64,000 nt of DNA from Phoronis australis (taxonomy: Eukaryota; Phoronida; Phoronidae): NCBI GenBank assembly GCA_002633005.1, contig NMRA01000124.1, positions 575,814 to 639,813 on the forward strand, read 5' to 3'. The notes beneath the pieces are model-generated. The model was not told where the DNA came from. It saw nothing but the letters and a program-made list of their open reading frames with translations, and ran no database searches. The position numbers were made by a program, and so were the translations under genes. Positions 10,111 through 22,868 of this stretch are shown here, piece by piece (the first letter of the stretch is position 1; each line of letters opens with the position of its first letter).

Positions 10111-11566
10111 AGAAGTTCCCTGAATCACCCCTTTATGGAAAACTTCACCGCTAAGTAAATGGGTTTTGTTCGTAAATGATCAAGTTTCTATCTTTAGACA
10201 TCGCTGTTATTTTGTAGTGAAAATTTTCTTGCATTTCGAAGTTTCGTAAGTGACCTATATTAAGAACGATAATTTTGGATAGAGCTAGGCCAGGGCTAAA
10301 TATTCGTTAGGTTGTTAAGCCCTAATTTACCTAAGAAACACACTGTTTTCCGCGGTAACGCCGCGCTTGCTTAAGCGCACGGTTGTGCACTGATCGAATG
10401 ATGCCGTCTGCCAGTCTATCCGTCTGCATTTCTTTCAGTCCAACTGTATTGATGTCTATTGAATCTCCATCTATCTGGCATGAGACCGATGACATCGCGC
10501 TTGCATAAGCACACGACGATTTACACGGCTGTACACAGAATGGCGTTATCCAATGCATTTACATGAAGACTCTTAACATCATCCTACACATCCCAGAATA
10601 AGATGTTTCTGTGTGCGTCTTTAATTTCCTGGATGGAATGTGCGCGGTGCGTAATAAGGAAGTGTCCTTCAAGAGAGCTAGCGTTACTCTCAGACTCCAA
10701 GGAAATGACAAGATAATCTTTAGAAATCATAAACTAGTCTGGTTGGCTGATTAATTACATGTACTATACGTTATTTGCTAAATTCGATACGATTCATTCA
10801 CAAACATAACTCTTAGTCAGTCACAAAGATGTAAAACCAAAGGCATTCACTTGGATGTAGTTTGTTTGTTCGTCTACTGGACGTAACTGATTGAACTAAA
10901 AGTCGAAATTGCTCAGCTTACAAAGAGGCTTTCGCTGGACTAAAGTTGTACATTAGTCACGTTTGAAGTTCACTAACGATTTGCTTGTCGTCGCTTGAAC
11001 AAGTCGTATTAGCGTCAATCTATTTGAGTTTATTTCCTTATAAACAAGAATGTTTTTCTATTAAGAACTAACGTTAACAAACAATTTGCAAACAATGATT
11101 TTGTCTCGGATGACATCATTGTAAGAACCAATTGTCAATCGTTTTTGCCCACAAAGTAACACTTAATGTACTCCTACAGATATTACACGTCACATTTACA
11201 AAAAAAAACGTAAAAACGGGTAATTAGGAAATATCTGTGGAGACTTGTATCTCGTCCATGACACAAGTTTATGTAGAACGTTCGATTTCGATACAAACAA
11301 CATGATATTAAAACTCAGAGCCCGGTAGACATGTACTTTTAGACACGCTAGGAAAGGTAGTTACCCGTTGGAACACATATCTGGGATTTTGGAAACCAAA
11401 ACGTTTCCAACGTACTTACAAGGAATGAATGATCCACAATACAGTACTGGGTGCTAACGAAGTCGTCTGTACACGTACATGCGCAAACATCAACATGTTC
11501 CATGCAAGTAATGTCTAGTGCACCACGCCATTTTACCTAGATCTGCCGTAGAGTTAATAAGCACTA
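10111..11566. other. No recognised feature
   Basis: A pair of similar words, cgcgcttgcttaagcgcac (10360) and cgcgcttgcataagcacac (10497), is the only structure noticed. A 75-codon minus-strand frame covers them without any family signature. Confidence 0.4.
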
Positions 11567-11690
11567 GTCGGATATAGTGGTCCCTGATATAGGTAAATTA
11601 AGGAAATAAATACATCCTCTGAATAACCGACCGCTTTGTTATTCAGTGATTGCCTGGTTCTTTCAATCAGGGACCGCTATACCCGGCGAC
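11567..11690. mobile_element. Small inverted-repeat element (MITE)
   Basis: The left end, tcggatatagtggtccctga, and the right end, ending tcagggaccgctatacccgg, are imperfect inverted repeats of about 20 bases. An inner pair, ctgaataac and gttattcag, also folds. About 124 bases, non-coding. Confidence 0.75.
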
Positions 11691-12179
11691 CAGTGCCAGT
11701 GGATGCCGTGACTTGCGAGAAGACGTCACAAGTTCATGAGTAGATGAGGGCGAAGCCCCCGTACAGCTTCGCGCGTTAACCTTCTGACCTAGTTTTTTAC
11801 TTGCATGCCGTTTGAAAACGAGGGGGTAGCGGAAGCGGAAACTGAATAAGTCGTTTTTGGAAGTGGCCTTTTTACGACAGATTTTTCTTTTAATTGGGTT
11901 TGCGGATTATTGAGAAAGAAACGTGGGCAGAATAGATTAAGTATGATTATGTTATACACTACAGTTTTGCTTTGAAACAATTGTGAAGGTAGCTGTTCGC
12001 GAAAACCACGAGAAAAGTCAGCACACGCAATTAAGTAGCACTGGTTTGTGACTAGCGCCCGGGATTTAATCTTTTTGGTCTAAATCTCAAGTTTTTACTC
12101 CTGGAGTTTTAACTTGGATCTAGGGCTCAACAAGAATGAGTTTAGACTACACAGAAGATTGAACAATCGATAGCAGAGC
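11691..12179. other. No recognised feature
   Basis: A 63-codon minus-strand frame at 11789-11980 shows no motif. Nothing else is seen. Confidence 0.4.
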
Positions 12180-12277
12180 AGTCACTTATAGGGATCGCGT
12201 ATTTTGAGAACCAGTTTGATGCCTGTTATTCATTGGAGAAAACTGGTTATCAAAATGTGGAACACCTGTAAGTGACT
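12180..12277. mobile_element. 98-bp hairpin element
   Basis: The outer 38 bases on each side are inverted repeats at about 80 percent: agtcacttatagg ... gagaaccagttt on the left and aaactggttatcaa ... acctgtaagtgact on the right. The loop is about 22 bases. It is either a very small MITE or a solo inverted repeat left by one. Confidence 0.7.
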
Positions 12278-12999
12278 ATTATCATTTCGAGTAAAACCTC
12301 AAAATTTTGAAATCAGGCCCGAATTTATACAGTTAAAAATGGAGTCATTAGTTCGAAATAGGATTACACAGTCACCCACGAAAACCATATTCTCGAGAAC
12401 AGAACAATAGACATGTGCTCGTCTAACGGTATAAATAAGAACGGAAAGTGCTAAAAATACTTTTGGGTCTGATTTCGTCTGAAAAGATTGTACCATGGTC
12501 ATTGAATTATCATATTCGTCTCTAATTTATCGTTTTCAATGACTCTCCCTGGTGTGCTGACAGAAATAATTAGAGACGAATTTTGCTGCCTGAAGAGGAA
12601 ATCAAAACAGTGGGGCTTCCTTTTTAAAACATTGTTAAGGTCATAAGGAAGAATTATTGGTCTTCTTATTTATACCACGTCAGAGAACTGATTTACTACA
12701 GTACATCTATATGCACTGTAAAAGGTTAGTCACAATTCCAGTCGGTGTAACGCCAAACAACGAAGATATGTTTTGTTTTTCTCAGGAAAAATCATCCTAA
12801 TGCGGTTAATAGAAATCAATTGGGCCATTCGCTTAGGTCCCATTTTTTATTAGATTTTTCGTCTGTTTGGGACAACCTTTGGGAAGCAGAAACAAGTCTA
12901 ATTCAGTTTTCAACGTTGTGATTTTTACAATTCTCTTAAATTTTCTCTAAATCGCGCACGTAACATTCGCGCATAACTTACATAAGATAAGGTTACGTA
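12278..12999. other. No recognised feature
   Basis: AT-rich sequence between the hairpin element and family D copy 1. Confidence 0.4.
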
Positions 13000-13440
13000 G
13001 GAACCTAGAAAATGTCCCAATTTGGTTAACTTCGGAACATCATATCTCAAAACATGACTGACTGGATTCCTGTGAAACCTACACATATTACGTTTTCTGC
13101 ACTATTCTCCAAAACGCTCTAGGAGTTGTTCTTGAAATGTTTCCCTTTTGCATGAGGGGCTATCAAATTTTGTAAGTCGTATAAAACAAAAACGAAGCCA
13201 TATTTTAGAAATCCGAAACTTTTTGTTGGGATATCGTCTTGAATATTCATTTCAAATAAAATGTAATCATGTTATTGATACCGTTGTTTTGCCATCCATC
13301 TATGTTTCTTTTTTGCTAAATTTTGCTAAAAAAACATGGTCACACGATCAACTTAATGGTAGACTGATAAAAAAGTCACAGGCTGTTTTTCTTTCAGAAA
13401 ACATATACCTTTACTGAGTTGAAATCTATAAATTTGTAGA
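13000..13440 (+). repeat. Family D dispersed repeat, copy 1
   Basis: Shares an ordered series of blocks with 19800-20262, 45235-45540 and, reversed, 49262-49590: cctagaaaatg, catatctcaaaac, aggagttgttcttgaaatgt, a purine-rich middle, gataccgttgttttg, and an end of tttactgag. On the minus strand a reading frame related to the 156-codon frame of copy 2 can be followed (KTTVSI, TFQEQL, LRYDVPKLTKLGHF) but is broken by stops. Confidence 0.7.
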
Positions 13441-14177
13441 TATTTGACTAATTACCTGACAATGAGGTTCTGCATGAACTTAACGAGAAGAGTGAACTAT
13501 GAGCGTAAAGCACCTGAATCTGTGGGAGTAACTTATGGGCGTAACTAACGAGTGTAGAACTTTTCAAGAGCTTGCCTTACCTACAAAACTATCACACATT
13601 GATTGTAATGATTACGTTCGTTTTTACGGGTGCAAAATGTGTCTTTGCGCCAGTAATTTGCAATACAAGCGTAACTTACCAGTTACACGTTCCTCTCCGA
13701 GTCAACCATATTCGCGCAAGTTTTGCAGCTCAGTTTGAGTAAGATAGTATAAGCTATGGTGTTGGCTTTCATATACGCAGTGAATTACTAGGAAAGTGTA
13801 GATCATCACTGTGCCCATATCACTGCATTATGACACTAGTTGGCTCCCCGACCTTGAAGGTACAAAATTGTGCCACATTCATCAATTTTAAAGTTTAAAG
13901 ACCACTAAAATGCCACACAGTGGCAAGTCAAACTACAGAACCTTGTCTCAAGTAGTGACGAATTTTCAGTTCACTCCTCGCCCCGAAGTTACACTATTTT
14001 GACTACGGAACAACTCGGGACCAATTTAATATCGGTAAGTGGTCTAAATAATAAGTTGTTTTTTTTGCGACGGAAGGTGGAGCTACAAGCTCTATAATCA
14101 ATGAAAATCATGTTACATGATGCTTTCACAGGGCTACGCATCGTAACACTGGGAAGTAGTGTAGATGTTTGGCCGTA
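13441..14177. other. No recognised feature
   Basis: Unremarkable sequence between family D copy 1 and the family E element. Confidence 0.4.
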
Positions 14178-14400
14178 TGGCTGAAGTTCGCACATGCGCA
14201 GACTACGCTCACCCCTTGGGGAAATTTGAGGTTACGAAAATACCCCAGGTGTTCCGCATGTGAGTGATTTACCCGAGGTCTTCCAAATGCGATTTACTGT
14301 GCAGTGTGGTCCACCTGGAATACCTTGGGTATTTTCGTAGCCTCAAATAACACAGTACCTGAAAAGTATTTCATATCTGCGCGTGTGCGAATTTCAATCT
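14178..14400. mobile_element. Family E palindromic MITE
   Basis: Left outer end tgaagttcgcacatgcgcag pairs with right outer end ctgcgcgtgtgcgaatttca read backwards. Inside these, ttgaggttacgaaaatacc pairs with ggtattttcgtagcctcaa. The element is therefore a nearly complete palindrome of ~220 bases. Parts recur at 14566-14645, about 29791-29840 and 48411-48480. Confidence 0.8.
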
Positions 14401-14565
14401 ATTTGCCGCAATTCATGTAACTCTGAAAATGGAGAATGCCATCAGTATAACAGAAGGCAGACAAAAGATAGAGAATGGCCGTCGAGTAGCAACTTTTGAG
14501 ACCCGCTAGGCTGAAGCTATGATTTTTCCCGTCTCTGGACCAAGTCCCTTAGCTGTAATGATTGG

Positions 14566-14645
14566 AGTTCGCACACCCGCAGATATGAAACACCTCTGAA
14601 GGATAATTTGAGGCTACGGAAATACCCGAGGTATTCCGGATTAGT
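14566..14645 (+). mobile_element. Family E fragment
   Basis: Carries ggagttcgcacacccgcag followed by tttgaggctacggaaatacc and gaggtattccgg, matching one arm of the family E element just upstream. Confidence 0.6.
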
Positions 14646-17430
14646 GAAGCTATACCTGTTCAAATTTAGAAATGTGTCAAATTATATGAGAAACACATTT
14701 TGATTTTTAACTAGCGCAGCAAGTACAGCAACAAGGTAAAGTTCTTTACTACTTAGACACTGCATTCAGACGCCATTCCTACAAGTCGCTATTTACTATA
14801 ACACATGTACCAGCGTACTGGACATTCAGTTGAAGAAGTTCATTTATTGACGTGAAACAGAACCATTTGGTTTCAAATTTCATAAAACCGACATTTTTCA
14901 GTAAAGATATTTTTCTCTTGCACATTATTTTTTAAGCCTTGACTGAATAAATAGATTGAAAGTCTGTGTTTGCATAGACACTGTCTATGTATTATATCTG
15001 ACATTTTGCTAAAACTAGAATCGAGTTTGCCGCTGAATGTCTCGTACCGAACCTTCAAAACAATGCCAACGCCGCATTACAATATTTAGAAAAATACTGA
15101 ACCCTTGCAGAATTGCAGAAACCTTGGTGAAATGACGTCAGGATCATCGTAAGCGAGTTCAGGCTGCGGAATCTAGTGATATTTCAATTTTATAAAGATA
15201 AGAATTTATGGTTAGAATTCTGCTGACCGATCTAAACTGGAATGATCTGAGGCGGACATCGGTTAAAAATTTATCATGTTTAAATTAATTTATATATAGA
15301 TACTTCTGTACGAAATTATTGTTACCGATGGCAGCTTCAGAGGTAAATTTAAAGTTGCAGTATCGGTTTTACGACCAAAATGAATTTTGAGAGTATTGTT
15401 GTATGAGATACACTTATTGAATTTATTAGCTTTGATCAGAGCTACAAAACAAAACCTCATTTTTTGAAATCAATGCCGGTGTCTGCCATTTAAATACTAA
15501 ATTGGCGAAAAAATGTGGAGACACTATGTTCCCGAAGGAATCAAAGGAAAAGATGATATATGATTTCTTTATTGGGAAAAAACAGATGAAATTTCGTTAT
15601 TGTTTGCGAATGTGTTCGGCGCATAAAATACCACGACGTGAAAAGTCAACACGTTGATTCTCATCCCAAGCATTAACTATCTTTCGGCTCTTTCCAAGGC
15701 GAGAAATCTTCTTTAATTTGAGAAACAAGTTGATATCGACTGCACGTGGTCTAATTTTAAGTCAAGGGTTAGTTTTTTACGGAAGGCGCGTTTACAAGGC
15801 ATGTATGTCATTGGGTAATTTAATAAAATCACTCGGGCAATATTTGCCAGAGGCTGCGCTTTTGTGTAGTTAAGCTTTATGAGCAAATACTGAACTCAAT
15901 GGCGCAACACCTTGGACGCAATTCCAATAAGTCGTAAGCAACGAAATTAAAGAAATGAAAAGCACTCGTTTCGTTTATTGGTTATCTTTCCGTATTTTCC
16001 ACTGCCCAAAGTTTCACCAGATTAGATTTTCCTGTCTAATACACGTTGTGCGTCATACATTGTTAGTGTAATGGCTTATGGATTGTTTCGCGGACCCCAA
16101 GCGAATGAAGTGGATTCTAAAAACCTTGAAGGGTGGGCCGGCTGTACCAAACTGTCTGGAAGTGTAAGGCATAACAATGCTAAGACCTTCTTCCAGGCAA
16201 TAACGGTGGAATCTGTGTTAATTTGCAGAAGTTGAGGTGAGGATTGTACATGCATTGCAAATGCAGATTTTACGCTACCAGCGAGATAGAATCAGGGAAC
16301 GCTGCGAGCAAGTAAAAAACACATACTCGATATTTGGTCTCAATATCCTGTGAATACCTTATTTTTCACTGTAGACATACTTTATGCATCCACAACAAAA
16401 TGTTTTCGTTTGATTTGAATTAGATTTTCTCTTCATTTTGTTGAGGGCTCTATGTAGGGTATTGACCGATTTATGAAAACTAGCGAGGCCTAAAAATAGC
16501 CGTCTGATGACCGTGCGTCGGAATTTTCATAGGTAAATATATATATCGGATATATAGTTTTTTAGAGTAGTAAAACTGCTTTTTCAGGAACGACGCTTTG
16601 GATCGATCTTTTAGGTAATCCAAATGAACGAGCGCAATCAAATTTTCCGTCGTACACTCGAATTTACTCCACCAGGAGACTACACACCAACCGTAAAATA
16701 CAGCCTCGGTAGTACCGTTATATAGGGATTCACTCTACTTTCCCGTATTTCGCGGCTTACATGTATTTCATGACGTATTGAATGCCCGTATTTACACATA
16801 CATTGGATAAAGGAAGATATAACAAGCTGGTGTTGGCTTACGAAGTAAGTGCAACAAATCAAAACAAAAATGAGATCATAACTCGGACTTATTCGAATTT
16901 GTCGATTTTTGCTCAGCACGTTAATTTGGTAGTGCGGCTTTAACGCACCCAATCCATTTCTCATCATCGCTAATCCGTTTCCGTAACGAAACTCCGTGCC
17001 AACAGAGGTTGGTTACGAGAGTTAACATGGGTACTTTTATAAATAATAAACACAATGGGATAAGCGATCACTGCAAGAATCTACACCCACCACACTGCTT
17101 AAAATCTCATACATTATTATTTGCAGACAAAACTGAAGTCGGGCAAACGAGTTTCAAGAGAAGAACAGACTGGATGCATGTTGATTATTATATAGTCTTT
17201 CATGAAAGACTGAACAAATCAAGCTAATTCCTGGTGATCAAAATGCATTACACTTAACGAGTCACAAATCGGCGATTTCTCAAAATCCGCGTCAAGTCGA
17301 TGATCGCTGACAATTGGATAAAGTTCTTGAGAGCACGCTGAAATAAGCTTATTAGTATCAGAAGGGCAAACGACCGTTGCTATAACGACGGACCACAGGG
17401 TGTCCCATAAGTAATAGGATTCGGTCAGAG
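14646..17430. other. No recognised gene; one weak family C-like word
   Basis: Near 15415-15500 the word ttattagctttgatcagagc matches the left end of family C. A 95-codon minus-strand frame at 16680-16967 includes a hydrophobic stretch but no recognisable signature. Nothing else is supported in this 2.8 kb. Confidence 0.4.
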
Positions 17431-17563
17431 TAGAGTACAGCACCGGCTGTCTAGAAAAATCTAACCAAAATCACGTGTTCTCACTTAAAATACACGATAA
17501 TATCCCGCGAAGTCTTGATTTTTCACCGAGGCCCTAGCGAGATCCTAGAGTTATTGAATTCTA
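17431..17563 (+). mobile_element. Family H MITE, copy 1
   Basis: Starts tagagtacagcaccggctgt and ends ttattgaattcta, an inverted pair of about 12 bases. The interior, aaaatcacgtgttctca, then tctcgcgaagt-like words and gagatcctag, matches the copies at 39840, 42512 and 56194 (reverse). Non-coding. Confidence 0.75.
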
Positions 17564-18304
17564 CCTTGATTCAAACATTTGCTTATCGAAATGGACACAC
17601 ATATTCGTGAGAACGATTAACATTTATCTTGTACACCGTTTCTTTAAAAATTTCGAGTGTAATCAGGTTTAACACAAACACGTTTTTAATTAAAACTGTT
17701 GTGAAGCAGTCTCAATAAAAGCGATATTCGTGTACACTCATAACTATTTCTTGCACTATAAACAAACTAAGCGAAGTTCATTGCAGGTTTTCAGAAATGG
17801 GCAAAACTAAAATTCGTGAAAACAGTGTTTTTCAAAAAAAATGTCCAATTCAATAACATCAAGAATCAAATATCGTTTAAAGTTATTTTCACGAGCCCCG
17901 TGACAATGCGTGCGCATTCAAACTAGAGTCATTACTTTTGGGTTGTCCTGTAGAATCTTTGGTAGGACAACATTCTGCGTGACTAGACGATGGCGCATTA
18001 CGTAGCGATCAGACAATTTTATTTTCTCTCACCATCTCCGGTAGAAATCTAGTCAAAATAGTGTGGCTTTGAGGGGCTCAGTCATACACTTTATTCTGGA
18101 CAATTTCTGGCTACGGATTTTTGAACCAACATTTTTAAGTTGTTTACCCGTCTTAAAATTTTACGAAATTTACCTAAAATAGGAAATAAATGATACTCAA
18201 CTTGCGTTGTTGATCTATTCTCCACGTCATTAACTGATCACTCCAGGGCCCGTTGTCTATACTCCACCCTCGGAACTGTATTTCACAGTTTCCGTTTACT
18301 TTTG
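17564..18304. other. No recognised feature
   Basis: AT-rich sequence with no supported gene or repeat. Confidence 0.4.
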
Positions 18305-18410
18305 TGCAAACTAATGGTAAGTGTCTATTATTCTGCACTCCGGTACATTACGATTCTCGCATATGAGTGCCCACTTCAAATTTGCACTTGATGACCCTTA
18401 GAATTGTGAG
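18305..18410 (+). repeat. Family G dispersed repeat, copy 1
   Basis: Shares aagtgtctattattctg and tttgcacttgatgaccc with 44700-44860 and, reversed, 61690-61810. Short, non-coding, borders uncertain. Confidence 0.5.
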
Positions 18411-19799
18411 AAATAACTATATCTCGCTTGAGCAGACCAATCTAAAAGTATCTAATAATTTACCACCGGTTGCTACTTATTGAGACAAACAGCGTACAAA
18501 TTATTTCCAGGCAGTGGTAGCATTGAGTCATTTTTCATGAAACATACTCCTGGGTTGTGTCGCTTGCAAACCATTAGGTCGGAAAGCGAATTTCTCGTGA
18601 CATTCGTCATTGGTATTGGGATAACAAAGTTTCAATGCACGGCACAAATGAATGTACACGTCTATAGACTCAGTGAGGAGGAATGTATGTATGTCTGTTT
18701 GTTGCGTGTTCGATGTACGGGACGTTTTCGTTGCCTAATCGACATTTGTCCGAGCAATAGGTGAGAATATATTTATGTGTCGAGAGCCAATCAAGCAATA
18801 GATCCTAGTCACACTAGGAATCTCATTTTGGTACCTCCACCCGGCTGAAAAGTGATTTTTTACGCGGGAGTAGTAACTTTATACCATGGTAGAAAGTTTA
18901 AAAAACATGTACACGTCACCGTAAAAGCTTGTGGTATATGAGATTTCACCATTACACGAGAGAAACCGTAGGCTATGGATAAATAAGCACAAAGTGAAAG
19001 AGAGTTACTTCCATGGCGTTTCGTTATTGTTTCATTTTTTTTCTTTGGTAGTGTCTGACGTGAATCAACAATTAAACTTGGAACTATGGACGAATATGGC
19101 GAAGTCATTGACCTAAGGCAACGTCAAACAAGATACTGACAGTAGACACAAAAAATGGAAATATCTTGCCAGAGCATCTAATTTTGTCACAAAAATAAGT
19201 GTAATGGAAACCAACTACTGCGCTTAAGTGTCTGTTTAATCGATCATACACCCGTGAGAATAAAACTTGGCGTGTCAATAGGTTGGCGTAACCTATAAAT
19301 GGGTTCAAAGCTTTGGTGTCGTGTGTACAGGCCAGGTGCTACTTGCAACAGTTTGTTTGAGTCTCCCCGACACAAAATAATGTGCCACTGCGAGGCAAAG
19401 TTTTCAGTGAAATAAGATCAAAGCACATCATTATAAATCTGCTGTTTTAGTTCGTTTGCAACGACTTTCACCATATTGCCTTTGCGCTTCTGGGACTTGA
19501 CAACGGTAATTATGGTAGGCGTGGCCTAACTGCATTTGTCAGAACTACTCATTTCGCTTAGCTGAAGCTCTCTAGAATGTTTATGTACTTGTGTTTGCTT
19601 ACTCAGTTGTTCGTCAGGTGTCTCTTGGTGTAATCCATATATTTTCTTTGTGATTTTTGCCATTGTTCGTGAGACGCAGGTCGTGCCGTTCACTATGCAC
19701 AAGCCATTTGGTCTCCTGAGCTGTGCAAAGGTGCAGTCCACATTACTCCATATGTGCTAGTCCAGTTTTGGCAGTCTAAGGTGTACATTTTAAGGTTTT
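18411..19799. other. No recognised feature
   Basis: Several frames of 60-95 codons occur on both strands (longest 18480-18764) with no family signature and composition like their surroundings. Confidence 0.4.
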
Positions 19800-20262
19800 G
19801 TAAAACCCTAGAAAAATGGCCAAATTTGGCCAACTTAGGAATATCGTATCTCAGAAAAGGCTGGTGGGATTTATTTGAAACTTTCACTCTGTGCTTTATG
19901 CATTGTTCTAAAAATGCTGCTGGGAGTTGTTTTTGGAATGTTCCACTTTTGAATGAGAGGTTGTCAAAAATAACACTTTTAGGATTATCATGAAACACGA
20001 AAACGAAACGGTGTTTTAGAAACTGTAAGGGAGATGTCTTACATTGAGCACTTAGATCAAATAAAATTTGATGGGGTATGGATACCGTTGTTTTGCTGAT
20101 GTACCTTTTTACAAATGTATCTTTTTTACACTCTTTCGAACAAGACATTGTCACGTGACTCAATTAATAACAGATTGGTAAAAAGTTACAAATCAAATTC
20201 CACAGGATATCTATTTTCAGAAATTTTACAATTTTACTGAGTAAAAATTTGTAGTATTCTAA
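19800..20262 (+). repeat. Family D dispersed repeat, copy 2
   Basis: The least decayed of the four family D copies. On the minus strand it carries most of a 156-codon open frame (20163-19693), the longest in the window. Segments KTTVSI, TFQKQLPAAFLEQC and LRYDIPKLAKFGHF can be matched, with changes and stops, in copy 1 and partly in copies 3 and 4. Because the DNA itself is conserved between copies, this does not prove coding. If coding, it would be an unrecognised transposon protein; I find no catalytic motif. Confidence 0.65.
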
Positions 20263-20525
20263 TGCTTCATTCCGTAGACGTGCGAATCTCATGAAATAGT
20301 ATGGCGTATGTTTCACAAGTATGCGTGAGGCCTTACCAGCGTATCGTAGCAAAATAGCAGCCTCTGGTGGATGACTTTTGGGTCTAAGGCCAAGGGTCGG
20401 GACTTTGCCAGTCTCACAAAAATGAAGAAGTGGGATGCGTCAGGATTGATGGCAGTTTTGCGGAGTAAATGATTGCCACATCTTTGACATTGTTCAGTGT
20501 TGAATTTTTGGTGCCAATCCATGTA

Positions 20526-20910
20526 CGGTACCCTTCAGACGAGTGGAAACCGTCAAAAATTCGGTTGATAATGGTATATTTTAACTTTAATTTCTGGAAT
20601 CTAGAGTGAATTGTATTCAGATTCGTATCTCCTCTCTTGCACCCGGGCAGTCGTAGAGTTGGGATTTTAGGTACAAAAGGCCAAAATCGTAATTTTTTCG
20701 TTATGTTTGGCATCTCAATTTTTTTTTCGGTGGACGTGGCAAGGCAAAAACATGGATTTGTTAATATCTTCATCTTTGAGATACCCCCATCGAGTGTGTT
20801 TTCTGGCTGTTATTTGTTTTTTCAGGTGTCTTGAGACAGTATGCAAACAAGGGCTTTCATTGATCCAGACCAGTGATAAGGTTAAAATCAGCCACTCAAA
20901 CTGATTGTTG
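20526..20910 (+). repeat. Left direct repeat framing the tandem array
   Basis: Aligns with 22869-23244 over its whole length: cgtcaaaaattcggttgata, tttctggaatctaga, aaaaggccaaaatcg, ttttttcggtgga, a cttcatcttt block, and ggtgtcttgagacag followed by gggctttcattg. Similarity is perhaps 75 percent. The two copies bracket the array at 20930-22650 in the same orientation. Confidence 0.75.
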
Positions 20911-20929
20911 CAATAAAAAGGGGCCAAAA

Positions 20930-22650
20930 TGATTCCATGAGTCCGTTTCTTTTTGTGTCCACCTCTTCAAACCGTAAAAAGAATCAATATCAAAATTTGC
21001 AAAACTGTTTCTGACGAGAAGGCCACAACTGACGTTGACTTTTGGACGAGCACGACTACGGTGTCACCTCCTAGTGCTGATTTTGTTTTTTGCGTCAGCG
21101 GCCGAATGTCCTTAACTTTGTGAAGAAGCTTTGTGAAATTTGGCAGATTAGTTCCTATGCAGCCGACGACAAACGATAACGAGTATGGAATCGATTCGAA
21201 TACCACTATGTCCTCTAATGATAAATTGGTTTCATTTGTGTGTTTTCATGAAATTCTGAAATAGCTTTCTATTAAGACGACGCCACCTTCACGTTTTCTG
21301 TACAAATTACTGGCCATCTAAAGAACCTCGAGTACATTTTGATGTCTGCTCTTTTATGCTCCAAACCGCTGAAGTATCACAATGGAAATATGCAGTTGTG
21401 TGCGTGAAGAGAACAGCGCGGCTGACGTTGATTTTCCAGCGAGTTCGGCTACTCTGGTGCCCCTAGCGGCAGTTTTGCGTCCAGACCTGTATCTCCTTAA
21501 TCCTTTGAACTATAGGAAAGATCTTTGTGAAATTTAGCAAATGTGCTCTTTTGGAGATAACAACAGATGACGATGAGTTTCAGACCAATTGGACACAGCT
21601 GTGCCCCCCCCCGGGTTCATTTTTGTTACGTTTGTCTGTATATCCTTGGAGTTCATTGATCGATTTTCGTGAAACTTGACAAACAGGTTTCTATAAAGGG
21701 GAAAACAATGCCTTCGTATTTTCGGACAGATTCGTCGTAGTCGGAACGACCTAGTAACCATTATTCCGTTTTATCTTTCTTGGCGTCCGCCTGTTTATCC
21801 GCCAAACCGCTCAAAGGATCATAGTGTTGGTGTTCCTGATGAGAACCCCACAATTGTGACGTTTCCCATTGGTGATTTTGTATTTTTACGACCATGGCTG
21901 TGTAGCTCCTGATTTCTGTGCAGGATTTTTGCGAATTATTGTAGGTGTTCTCCTACTAAATGTGACAATGGCTGCACACGAATTTTTGGATTGCTCTGAC
22001 AACCGCTGTGCCCCCTAGTGGGAATTTTAGTTTTTACGTTTGCCTCTGTATCTCCAGAGTTTCTTGGAGCTTTATTATGAAATTTGACATAAAGTTGTCT
22101 AGTTTAAATACTACAACACCTTTTCGTCTTGGGATGGATTTGACGTATTCTGCGCTACCAAATGGCCATTAGAATTATCTCAGAGTCCGTTTTTGTTGTC
22201 TTCTTCAGTATGTGCCAAATTACAGAGCATATTTATGAAAATTGGCACGTATAATTCTACTGACAAGAGCATGGCTGACTTGGATTTTCAGAGAGTTCAA
22301 ACTACTGTGGTGACCACTACTGACATATTGCATCTGCTGTTGTATCTGGTAAACCCCTAGAAAGACCACAATTTGGCAAGTGCATTCTTATGAACTTGAC
22401 AATAGATCGACGGATTCGACTACCGCTGCAAGCCTTCTAATGGTATTTCTTAAAGTTTTCTTCTGTATCTTTGGAGTTCCTTGGCTTATTTTTGTGAAAA
22501 TTGGCTAGTAGTTTTGTATTAAAGAGTAGCCGACACCTTTTCCAATTTCGCTAGGACTTGACGTATTCTTCGTCATATAATGACCATTTTTATGATTCTA
22601 AAAACGTCTCCAGAAACTCATCGTTTGTGACGCAGTTGTGGGCGCATTCC
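20930..22650 (+). repeat. Higher-order tandem array, copy 1 (about 12 subunits)
   Basis: A core word like gccccctagtggcag recurs roughly every 115-150 bases (near 21067, 21208, 21310, 21458, 21603, 21748, 21863, 22008, 22160, 22296, 22430, 22577). Three subunit types alternate, so similar units return about every 410-440 bases; for example the tgaccatt type lies at 21748, 22160 and 22577. Between cores sit phrases like tgtatctccttaatcctttg and tgtgaaatttggcagat. Each subunit is strongly diverged. The same family lies inverted at 46560-47770. Confidence 0.8.
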
Positions 22651-22868
22651 AACGATTTGCCTCGCTCTTGCTAATGTCACGTTTTGGGCCTTCGCAAGTT
22701 CCCCAAATATGGAGGGGGTGGGTCAGGTTTGACAACAATTTGCGGTGTAATGGCATTCACTAGTTCCTAGAAGTTGTTTTAAGTAACTGTGGAATCCAGA
22801 AATGTGGCCTCAGCTCTTATGTACCCGGATTCGAAGCACATACTTTTTTACTTTTTTCGGCGCGAATC

